Assembly: GCF_900115685.1 (NCBI RefSeq)
Contig: NZ_FOXJ01000011.1
Span: 62,001 to 126,000 of the forward strand
Direction of reading: 5' to 3'
Source of the DNA: Variovorax sp. 770b2
GTDB lineage: Bacteria > Pseudomonadota > Gammaproteobacteria > Burkholderiales > Burkholderiaceae_C
Length of the DNA stretch: 64,000 nucleotides
Shown one piece after another: positions 24,461 through 31,512 of this stretch; the stretch's first letter is position 1, and each line of letters opens with the position of its first letter. The translations under genes and the position numbers were made by a program. Below the pieces are notes generated by a model, which saw only the letters and a list, made by a program, of their open reading frames with translations, searched no databases and was not told the DNA's origin.

Positions 24461-24503
24461 CATCGCATCCAGCGACCCACTCAACTTCAAGGAAATCTTC
24501 ATC

Positions 24504-25064
24504 ATGTCCACGCAAACCACCCTCGCTTCCGCAGCCATCCACGTCGTCGGCCAGTACAACGACGCGGGCAAGACCCTGGTCGGCGCCTACCGCACCGGCG
24601 TGCATCGCCTCCTGGGCGGCGCCGCTTCGCGCTACAGCAACTTCCTGGGCAGCCGCCAGATCCCGCTGGTGAGCGAACAGATCAAGGCCAACCTGATCGG
24701 CGCGCAAGAGAAGGTCAACGGCTTCCTGGCCAACCGCCTGGACATCGACACCAGCCGCATCGTCTCGGTGATGGACCGCGTTGCCGCCGGCACCACCAGC
24801 GGCATCGAAACCGTCGCTGGCCGCGTTGCCCGCGTCGAATCGCCGGTCGCCACCTCGGTGCTGAACACGCTGAACGCCATCAACCAGCCGATCGCCACCG
24901 TCTCGGTGCAGATCGCCGACCGCATCGCCGCCGGTGCCAAGCAGATCGAAACCCGCGTGGCCGGCGTGGACAGCGACATCGCCAAGCCCGTGCGCACCGT
25001 GAAGGCCAAGGTCGCCGCGGCCAAGAAGCCGGTTCGCCGCGCTGCTGCCCGCAAGGCAGCTTGA
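24504..25064 (+). CDS. Phasin-like storage-granule protein
   Basis: 186 residues, no signal peptide. Mostly amphipathic helix (residues about 5-150, for example AAIHVVGQYNDAGKTLVGAY and repeats of SVMDRVAAGTTSGIETVAGR type) and a short Lys/Arg/Ala tail (KAKVAAAKKPVRRAAARKAA). The helical, Gln- and Ala-rich body and basic end are typical of phasins that coat polyhydroxyalkanoate or neutral-lipid granules. Placed between the acyltransferase and a second phasin-like gene, which supports that role. A strong terminator follows at 25070. Confidence 0.68.
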   Translation: MSTQTTLASAAIHVVGQYNDAGKTLVGAYRTGVHRLLGGAASRYSNFLGSRQIPLVSEQIKANLIGAQEKVNGFLANRLDIDTSRIVSVMDRVAAGTTSGIETVAGRVARVESPVATSVLNTLNAINQPIATVSVQIADRIAAGAKQIETRVAGVDSDIAKPVRTVKAKVAAAKKPVRRAAARKAA

Positions 25065-25069
25065 CCCCC

Positions 25070-25094
25070 GAGGCGCTCTGCGCCTCTTTTTCTT
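25070..25094 (+). terminator. Intrinsic terminator between the two phasin-like genes
   Basis: GAGGCGC (25070-25076) and GCGCCTC (25080-25086), loop TCT, then five T and more pyrimidines. It would lower expression of the second phasin-like gene relative to the first. Confidence 0.75.
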
Positions 25095-25117
25095 TCTGCT
25101 ATCTGGAGCACCACTGA

Positions 25118-25615
25118 ATGGCGACCCGCACCGATGAAACTGCAAAGTTGAAGAAGAAGGCGACGCCTGCGAAGAAAGCTCCGGCCAAAGCTCCGGCTGC
25201 GAAGAAAGCCGCGGCGCCGCGCAAGGCGGCACCTGCGGCCAAGAAGACAGCGGCAACCGCACCCGGCAAGGCCGAAGGCCTGCTGCGTGCCGGCCTCAAG
25301 GCACTGGACAACGTGCGCAGCGACGTCGCCAAGCGCCAGGCCAACGTGATCGAAGGCCTGCTCGGCATCGGGCAGGGCAAGGTCGACGCGGCGGGCGCCA
25401 AGGCGGCGCTCACCCGCGGCTTCCCGAGCCTGGACAGCTTCGGCATCCGCAAGTTCGAGGACGTGTTCGACCAGCGCGTGGCCACCGCCCTGCAACGCCT
25501 GGGCATGCCGAGCGCTGAAGAAGTGCAGGCGCTGCGCGAAGAGGTGGCGCACCTGCGCGAACGCCTCGCGCAATTCGAAAGCAACGCCGGCCCCCGTGGC
25601 AACAGCAAGCGCTGA
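25118..25615 (+). CDS. PhaF-like phasin with basic N-terminal segment
   Basis: 165 residues. Residues 8-50 are a Lys/Ala/Pro-rich histone-like stretch (KKAPAKAPAAKKAAAPRKAA); the middle is phasin-like helix; the end holds FEDVFDQRVATALQRLGMPS and a coiled coil EEVQALREEVAHLRERLAQF. The same elements, in another order, are in Pseudomonas PhaF, which binds granules and DNA. So it may tie storage granules to the nucleoid. Overlaps the start of the TetR gene by 20 bases. Confidence 0.72.
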   Translation: MATRTDETAKLKKKATPAKKAPAKAPAAKKAAAPRKAAPAAKKTAATAPGKAEGLLRAGLKALDNVRSDVAKRQANVIEGLLGIGQGKVDAAGAKAALTRGFPSLDSFGIRKFEDVFDQRVATALQRLGMPSAEEVQALREEVAHLRERLAQFESNAGPRGNSKR

Positions 25616-26273
25616 GCGACGACAACGCAAGCCGGTTGTGGCCAGCTCCAACACCACGCGCGATCGCATCCTGCAGACCAGCCTCGCGCTGTTCAACGCG
25701 GAAGGCCTCGCGGCCGTGTCTACACACAAGATCGCCGCCGAGCTCGGCATGAGCCCGGGCAATCTGCACTACCACTTCAAGGCCAAGCAGCTGATCGTCG
25801 AGTGGCTGTTCCGGCGCTTCGAGCAACGGCTCGAAACGCTCAACGGTTCTTCGCCATCGATCTCGGCCATCGACGACCTCTGGCTCGCGCTGCACCTGCG
25901 CTTCGAGGCCATCGACGAATACCGCTTCATCTACCGCGACATGGCCTTCCTGGCCAGCGAGTACCCGGCCCTCGGCCAGCGCGCGCAGGCGCTCACCGCG
26001 CAGAACCTGCTCGCCGCACAAACGCTGTGCGAAGGCCTCGTCGCCTCGGGCGTGATCGAGACCAGCGCCGAGCAGGCGCGCATCCTGGCCCTGCAGATGG
26101 TGTTCACCACCACCTGCTGGCTGTCGTTCGAACGCCTGGTGCCCGGGCGCGACGCGCTGGCGCAGGCCGATCCCGGTTTGGCGGCTTTCTACACGCTCAC
26201 GCTGGTTTCTCCGTATGTTTCCAGCGAATCGAGGGCTTACCTTGATTACCTGAGGGGCAAATACCTCGGATAA
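25596..26273 (+). CDS. TetR-family transcriptional regulator
   Basis: 225 residues from a GTG at 25596; a second GTG at 25638 is an alternative start and would remove the overlap with the phasin-like gene. Helix-turn-helix at about residues 38-62 (VSTHKIAAELGMSPGNLHYHF), followed by a ligand domain with WLALHLRFEAIDEYRFIYRDM, as in TetR members annotated near polyhydroxyalkanoate genes. Same strand as the phasin-like genes and followed by an alpha/beta hydrolase, so a role in lipid or PHA storage control is likely, but inferred from position. Confidence 0.85.
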   Translation: MATASAERRQRKPVVASSNTTRDRILQTSLALFNAEGLAAVSTHKIAAELGMSPGNLHYHFKAKQLIVEWLFRRFEQRLETLNGSSPSISAIDDLWLALHLRFEAIDEYRFIYRDMAFLASEYPALGQRAQALTAQNLLAAQTLCEGLVASGVIETSAEQARILALQMVFTTTCWLSFERLVPGRDALAQADPGLAAFYTLTLVSPYVSSESRAYLDYLRGKYLG

Positions 26274-26359
26274 ATGACGATGTCGTCCGACGGGAGAGTG
26301 CAACCATGGCCCCTCATGCTCGTCCTATAAAAGAGAAAACCCGAAAGGAAGCTGCCTCC

Positions 26360-27133
26360 ATGACCACCGCCACCCACGATCACATCGCGCCCCCCTCGCG
26401 CCTCTTGCTGCTGGCCGAAGCGCGCGCCCTCTGGGAAACAGGCGCCGGCATCGCCATGTGGCCGTTGCTGCAGCTCACGCCGCGCGGCGACGGGCACCCG
26501 GTGCTCGTGCTGCCGGGCCTGGTGGCGAGCGACGTTTCCACCTTGCTGCTGCGCCGCTACCTCACGAGCCGCGGCTACGACGCCCATGGCTGGGGCCTGG
26601 GCCGCAACCTCGGTCCGCGCGAAGGCGTGGAAGACGGCATGGTCCAGCTGCTCAAGACGCTGCACGAAAAAAGCGGCCAGAAGGTCAGCGTGATCGGCTG
26701 GAGCCTGGGCGGCGTCTATGCGCGCCTGCTGGCCTCCGCGCAACCCGACCTGATCCGCAACGTCATCACGCTGGGCAGCCCGTTTTCCGGCAGCCCGCGC
26801 GCGACCAACGCATGGCGCGTGTACGAAGGCGTGAGCGGCCAGAGCTCGCACGACCCGCGCCGCATGAAGTTCGTCGAGCCCACGCCGCCGGTGCCGACCA
26901 CCTCGATCTTCAGCCGCACCGATGGCGTCGTCGCCTGGCGCTGCAGCCTCGAGAAGACCGGTCCGCAGTCGGAAAACATCGAAGTGATGGCCAGCCACCT
27001 GGGGCTCGGCGCGCACCCCGCGGTGCTCTATGCGGTGGCCGACCGGCTCGCGCAGCCCGAGGGGGAATGGAAGCCCTTCAACCGCGGCCTGCTGGGGCCA
27101 CTGGTCTATCCCGATCCCGACCGCGACATGTGA
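26360..27133 (+). CDS. Alpha/beta hydrolase, lipase-like
   Basis: 257 residues, no signal peptide. HPVLVLPGLVASD (oxyanion region, about 47-59) and nucleophile motif GWSLGG with Ser115; the acid and base are probably in FSRTDGVVAW and MASHLGLG. A triacylglycerol lipase/PGAP1-like fold. Next to the WS/DGAT genes it could mobilise neutral lipids. Start at 26360; an upstream in-frame ATG at 26306 would add 18 residues. A large terminator follows. Confidence 0.8.
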   Translation: MTTATHDHIAPPSRLLLLAEARALWETGAGIAMWPLLQLTPRGDGHPVLVLPGLVASDVSTLLLRRYLTSRGYDAHGWGLGRNLGPREGVEDGMVQLLKTLHEKSGQKVSVIGWSLGGVYARLLASAQPDLIRNVITLGSPFSGSPRATNAWRVYEGVSGQSSHDPRRMKFVEPTPPVPTTSIFSRTDGVVAWRCSLEKTGPQSENIEVMASHLGLGAHPAVLYAVADRLAQPEGEWKPFNRGLLGPLVYPDPDRDM

Positions 27134-27136
27134 AAT

Positions 27137-27180
27137 GCGCCCAAGAAAAAGCCGGCATCTGCCGGCTTTTTCTTGGGCGC
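27137..27180. terminator. Bidirectional terminator, 20-bp perfect stem
   Basis: Arms 27137-27156 and 27161-27180 pair without mismatch around loop ATCT, with internal A5 and T5 runs. Serves the hydrolase on the plus strand and the second WS/DGAT gene on the minus strand. Confidence 0.93.
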
Positions 27181-27181
27181 G

Positions 27182-28687
27182 TCAGGCCGTCGCTCGCGCC
27201 CTGACGCTCTTTGCGGGCGCCTTTGCCGCTGGCTTCTTCGCCGGCACCGTCATCTCGTCGTTCGCAGCAGGCGTCTCCTGCATCCGCGCCATCAACAGCT
27301 TGTGCTCCACGAGCATGTAGTCGCCGATCTCGATGACGTCCGGCACCGCGCGCCGGCAGGCGATCAGCCCGTAGTCCATGCGCCCGTTGTAGCTCTGCAC
27401 CGTCACGTTGAGCGCGGTGCCGTGCGCCGCGATCGACACCGGGTAGTTGCACGTCACCAGCGCCCCCGCGAAGTACATCGGAAAGGGCGCGCCCTGCACG
27501 TTGGAGATGGCCACGTTGATCATCGGCGGCAGCACGTTCACCAGCCCCGAGCGGCCGATCAGCGAGGCCATGCCCGACATGAACCACGGCGCGGCGAAGG
27601 TCGGAAAGTCATCCAGGATCAGCGGCTTGAAGCGGTTCACCACCGACTTGGATGCGTTGGACGACAGCGCGATCTGCTTCAGGCGCTCCACCGGGTCCGC
27701 GACATCGCTGGCCAGGCTCACGGTCATCCCCGTCACCTGGTTGTTGGCCGTGCTGTCGCCCGCTTCGCGCAGGCTCACCGGCACGCCCGCCACCAGCGAC
27801 TTCGCGGGCAGCTCGTTGCTGTCGGCGAGGTACCGGCGCAGCGCGCCCGAGATGGTGCCCATCACCACGTCGTTGAGCGACACGCCGAAATGCCGCGCGA
27901 GCTGCTTGGTCTCGGCCAGCGAGATGGTGCGGCCCGCGAAGCTGCGCTGGTTGGTGATCGACACGTTGAACGGCGTGCGCGGCGCGAGCAGGTTGAAGCG
28001 CCGGGAGAGTGAGCGCGGGTCCTTGGCGGCCGTTGCATCGCTGCGCTGCGCGAGCCCGCGCGCCGCACGTCCCAACGCAGGCATCAGCTTCACCACCTTG
28101 ATGTATTGCGCGGCCGTGTTGCGCAGCGCAGCGCCTGCCAGCTCGGCCACACCCAGCTGGTAGCTGCTGCGGCGCGCGCGCGGGCGCGGCGGCTTCACCA
28201 CGCGGCCGGTGGGCGCCATGTCGAAGATGGCCTTGCCCACCTCGATGCCCGCCTGCCCGTCGATGCCCGCGTGGTGCATCTTGGTGTAGAGCGCCACCTG
28301 GCCGCTCTTCAAGCCATCGATGATGAAGAACTCCCACAGCGGCCGGCTGCGGTCCAGCAGCGTGGAATGCAGCCGCGCCACGTACTGCTGCAGCTGCCGG
28401 TTGGTGCCCGGCTGTGGCAGCGTGATGTGGCGCACGTGGTAGTCGATGTCGATGTCCTCGTCCTCGACCCACACCGGGTTCGACATGTCGAACGGCATGA
28501 GCGCGAGCTTGCGCGTGAACACGTTCGCCAGGTGCAGGCGCGCCGCGAGGCAGGCCTTCGCGTCTTCGTAGAAATCGCCCTGGTAGCCCTCGGGCAGGTC
28601 GAGCACGTTGAGCGAGCCCACGTGCATCGGCATCTCGGTGGTCTCGAAGTGCAGAAAGGTGGCGTCGACGCCGCTCAGGTGTTTCAT
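27182..28687 (-). CDS. WS/DGAT-type acyltransferase, second paralog
   Basis: 501 residues, closely similar over its length to the gene at 22660 (both open with KHLSG, DATFLH and share HHAGIDGQAG at 138-147, NELPAK, PVSLREAGD and PMYFAGALVTC). It lacks most of the Lys/Ala/Pro tail, with only a 20-residue remnant (PAKKPAAKAPAKSVRARATA). Catalytic motif HHAGIDG is intact. Convergent with the hydrolase, divergent from the acyl-CoA ligase, 241 bases apart; ligase and acyltransferase would supply and use acyl-CoA. Confidence 0.9.
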   Translation of the reverse strand: MKHLSGVDATFLHFETTEMPMHVGSLNVLDLPEGYQGDFYEDAKACLAARLHLANVFTRKLALMPFDMSNPVWVEDEDIDIDYHVRHITLPQPGTNRQLQQYVARLHSTLLDRSRPLWEFFIIDGLKSGQVALYTKMHHAGIDGQAGIEVGKAIFDMAPTGRVVKPPRPRARRSSYQLGVAELAGAALRNTAAQYIKVVKLMPALGRAARGLAQRSDATAAKDPRSLSRRFNLLAPRTPFNVSITNQRSFAGRTISLAETKQLARHFGVSLNDVVMGTISGALRRYLADSNELPAKSLVAGVPVSLREAGDSTANNQVTGMTVSLASDVADPVERLKQIALSSNASKSVVNRFKPLILDDFPTFAAPWFMSGMASLIGRSGLVNVLPPMINVAISNVQGAPFPMYFAGALVTCNYPVSIAAHGTALNVTVQSYNGRMDYGLIACRRAVPDVIEIGDYMLVEHKLLMARMQETPAANDEMTVPAKKPAAKAPAKSVRARATA

Positions 28688-28928
28688 GATGGCAAGCCTC
28701 AGGGGTGGACCTGCGATTGTTCCCATCGGCGCGCGTTTTGAGGTTGCACGACCGCCGGTGTTTACCCGGCAGCTTTGTATGCCTGCGCAGGTGCCGCGTC
28801 GGCGCCGCGCGGGCCCATACATTCCCAAGGGGAAACCCCGCATCCGAATGCGCGCGAAGGGCCTCGCCCAATCGCGGGCAACGGCGTAACGTGCGCCTGC
28901 TGTTGCCACACATCAGGGAGCCCGCACC

Positions 28929-30653
28929 ATGACGACCAGACCCCTACTGGCTGACGCCCACCCCTGGGTCTCCTCCTACCCCTCCGGCGTGCGGTGGGAC
29001 GCGCCGCTCGCGCGCACGCCCGTTCCGCAACTGCTCGAAGAAGCCGTCGCGCAGTGGCCCGACCGGCCCTTCCTCGACTTCATGGGTCGCCGCATCAGCT
29101 ACCGCGAATTCGGCGCGCTGGTCGACCGCGCGGCCGCCGGCTTCCAGAAACTCGGCGTCGGCCCGGGCGTGCACGTGGGCCTGTACCTGCCCAACTCGCC
29201 GCATTACCCGATCGCGTTCTTCGGCGTGCTGCGCGCGGGCGGCACGGTGGTCAACTATTCGCCGCTCGATGCGGAGCGCGTGCTCGAGCACAAGGTCGAA
29301 GACAGCGAGAGCGACTTCCTCGTCACCCTCGATCTGGCCGCGCTCTATCCGCAGATGGCGCGGCTCATGGGGCATTCGCGCCTGAAGAAGCTGATCGTCG
29401 GCGCGCTCGACGAATACGCCGGGGCGCCCGGGCCCACGCGCGCGCACATGCAGGGCGCGGGCCTCCTGGCCCAGGTGGCCGACAACGCGCACCACATGTC
29501 GTTCGCGCAACTGCTGGACAACGACGGCCGGCACGACTACCGCCCGGTTGCCGATCCGGCCGACGCGATCGCCGCGCTGCAATACACGGGCGGCACCACC
29601 GGCCTGCCCAAGGGCGCGATGCTCACGCACGGCAACCTCACGGCCGCCTGCGCGCAGTACGTGGAGACCCTGTCGGGCGAGGAGCCCATCGTGGGTTTGG
29701 GCGAGGAGCGCATCCTCGCCGTACTGCCGCTCTTTCACATCTATTCGCTGGTGACGAACCTGCTCATGGGCATCCGGCTGGGCGCCGAAATCGTCTTGCA
29801 CACCCGCTTCGACCTGGACACGGTGATGAAGACGTTCGACGCGCGAAAGATCACCATCTTCTCGGGTGTGCCGACCATGTACATGGCCATGATCAACCAC
29901 CCGAAGGTGACCGAGCTGGACCTGCGTTCGCTGCGCTCCTGCGGCTCGGGCGGCGCGCCGCTGCCGGTCGAGGTGGCGCAGAAATTCTTCAAGCTCACGG
30001 GCTGCCAGATCAACGAGGGCTGGGGCATGACCGAGACCTCGCCCACCGGCAGCTTCACGCCCGCGCGCGGCCGGCGCAAGGCGGGCTCCTGCGGCATGCC
30101 GCTGCCGGGCATCACGCTGTCGATGCGCGACCTGGTCGATTCCGACGTGGAGATGCCGCTCGGCCAGCGCGGCGAACTCTGCATCTCGGGCCCGAACGTG
30201 ATGAAGGGCTACTGGAAGAACGAGGCCGCCACGCAGGCCAGCATGACCGGCGACGGGTTCTTTCGCAGCGGCGACGTGGCCTACATGGACGAGGACGGCT
30301 TCGTCTTCATCGTCGACCGCACCAAGGACATGCTGCTGTGCGGCGGCTTCAACGTGTACCCGCGCACCATCGAGGATGCGATCTACGAGCACCCCTCGGT
30401 CGAGGAGGTGTCGGTGATCGGCATCCACGACGAGTACCGCGGCCAGTCGCCCAAGGCCTTCATCAAGCTGAAGAACGGGGCCGCGGCCTTCACGCTCGAG
30501 GAGCTGAAGAACTTCCTGAAAGACCGGCTCGGCAAGCACGAGATGCTGCAGGCCATGGAGATCCGCGCCGAGCTTCCCAAGACGGCCGTCGGCAAGCTCT
30601 CCAAGAAAGAGCTCTACGACGAAGAGAGCGCCAGGCGCGGCACGACCGCCTGA
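28929..30653 (+). CDS. Long-chain fatty acid-CoA ligase
   Basis: 574-residue AMP-forming ligase that activates fatty acids to acyl-CoA. ATP motif YTGGTTGLPKGA (about 220), GWGMTETSP (about 363), RSGDVAYMDEDGF and the hinge region DRTKDMLLCGGFNVYP; the C-terminal catalytic Lys is in PKTAVGKLSKKEL. Sequence style is that of FadD-type enzymes. Divergent from the WS/DGAT gene at 27182. Its last 40 bases overlap the convergent regulator gene. Confidence 0.92.
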   Translation: MTTRPLLADAHPWVSSYPSGVRWDAPLARTPVPQLLEEAVAQWPDRPFLDFMGRRISYREFGALVDRAAAGFQKLGVGPGVHVGLYLPNSPHYPIAFFGVLRAGGTVVNYSPLDAERVLEHKVEDSESDFLVTLDLAALYPQMARLMGHSRLKKLIVGALDEYAGAPGPTRAHMQGAGLLAQVADNAHHMSFAQLLDNDGRHDYRPVADPADAIAALQYTGGTTGLPKGAMLTHGNLTAACAQYVETLSGEEPIVGLGEERILAVLPLFHIYSLVTNLLMGIRLGAEIVLHTRFDLDTVMKTFDARKITIFSGVPTMYMAMINHPKVTELDLRSLRSCGSGGAPLPVEVAQKFFKLTGCQINEGWGMTETSPTGSFTPARGRRKAGSCGMPLPGITLSMRDLVDSDVEMPLGQRGELCISGPNVMKGYWKNEAATQASMTGDGFFRSGDVAYMDEDGFVFIVDRTKDMLLCGGFNVYPRTIEDAIYEHPSVEEVSVIGIHDEYRGQSPKAFIKLKNGAAAFTLEELKNFLKDRLGKHEMLQAMEIRAELPKTAVGKLSKKELYDEESARRGTTA

Positions 30654-31372
30654 GGCGTCACGGTGAGCAGTTCGTAGCCGCGCTTGTAGGCGGCGCGCAG
30701 CAGCACGCCGTTTTCCTCGCGCAGGTCGAGCTTCCTGCGGATGCCGGCTGCGGCGATGTCGAGCGCACGCGCGCCCTTGCGCGGCAATTGCTTCCAGAGC
30801 GAGATCCACAGGAAGTCGCGCGTGAGCAGGTGATCGGAATTGCGGAACAGCATGAACGCGAGCTCGAATTCGCGCGGATCGAGCCTGAGTTCCCGGCCTC
30901 GATGCAGCACCGCCCGGCGCTGCGCCAGCAGGCGGTAGTCGCCGCAGACCAGGTCGTCCGTGCGCGTGGTCTGCGGCACCGGGCCGCGTGCGCGCGAGAG
31001 CAGGGTGCGCATGCGCCATTCCAGTTCATGGTCGGCGATGGGCTGCACCGCGAAGTCGACGATGGCGTGGTTCCAGTTGAGGGTGTCGAACTCGGGCGGC
31101 GCATGCCAGAGCGGCTCGTCCGTCAGCAGCAGCACGGGCAGGCCCTGTTGCCGGCAGGCGGTGGCCAGTTCGTTCCAGGCCACGGGGTCCGAGGGGTTCA
31201 GCAGCAACAGGCCGAAGCGCCAGCCGTGGCACAGGGCCGCCAGCAGGTCGCCGGCGTTGCGGAACGGGGTGGGGGCATGGCCCTTGGCGGCCAGCCTGCG
31301 TTGCAACGCAGACCGTTGGATCACATCCCCGTCCACGACAGCCACGCGCAGCGGTTCATCGGCCCTGACCAT
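30614..31372 (-). CDS. OmpR-type response regulator with degenerate receiver
   Basis: 252 residues. N-terminal receiver fold (about 8-125) keeps VVDGD, but the phosphorylatable Asp is Asn (Asn59 in LLLLNPSD) and the conserved Lys is Gln (VQPIADHEL). C-terminal winged helix (about 140-240): LDPREFELAFMLFRNSDHLL and RKGARALDIAAAGIRRKL. No kinase gene is nearby. So it probably works without phosphorylation. Its 3' end overlaps the acyl-CoA ligase by 40 bases, and a triple-CTAG element lies upstream. Confidence 0.88.
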   Translation of the reverse strand: MVRADEPLRVAVVDGDVIQRSALQRRLAAKGHAPTPFRNAGDLLAALCHGWRFGLLLLNPSDPVAWNELATACRQQGLPVLLLTDEPLWHAPPEFDTLNWNHAIVDFAVQPIADHELEWRMRTLLSRARGPVPQTTRTDDLVCGDYRLLAQRRAVLHRGRELRLDPREFELAFMLFRNSDHLLTRDFLWISLWKQLPRKGARALDIAAAGIRRKLDLREENGVLLRAAYKRGYELLTVTPQAVVPRLALSSS

Positions 31373-31429
31373 GCTCCAAGTCTCCCCGGTTCCAGAAGTT
31401 GAACGAATCGCGGGATTCGCGATGCGTCG

Positions 31430-31505
31430 ATCTTCTTCGGGGAGGCCTAGGCGTGAAAAACTAGAACCGTGGGAAAGCTAGTCCACATGCCCCAATTTTC
31501 TTCGG
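31430..31505 (-). promoter_or_regulatory. Triple-CTAG element, copy 2 (upstream of regulator gene)
   Basis: On the minus strand, CTAG at 31478-31481, 31461-31464 and 31447-31450, spacing 17 and 14, as in copy 1 at 24382-24460. The surrounding bases also match over about 75 positions, including AATTGGGGCA at one end and GAAGAAGAT at the other. It lies between the P450 stop codon (31513) and the regulator start (31372). Confidence 0.7.
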
Positions 31506-31512
31506 GTGCAGT

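Noticed and set aside
28688..28928. Shared operator between WS/DGAT 2 and acyl-CoA ligase
   Set aside because: The 241-base divergent gap must hold two promoters, but I found no clear palindrome and no triple-CTAG element.
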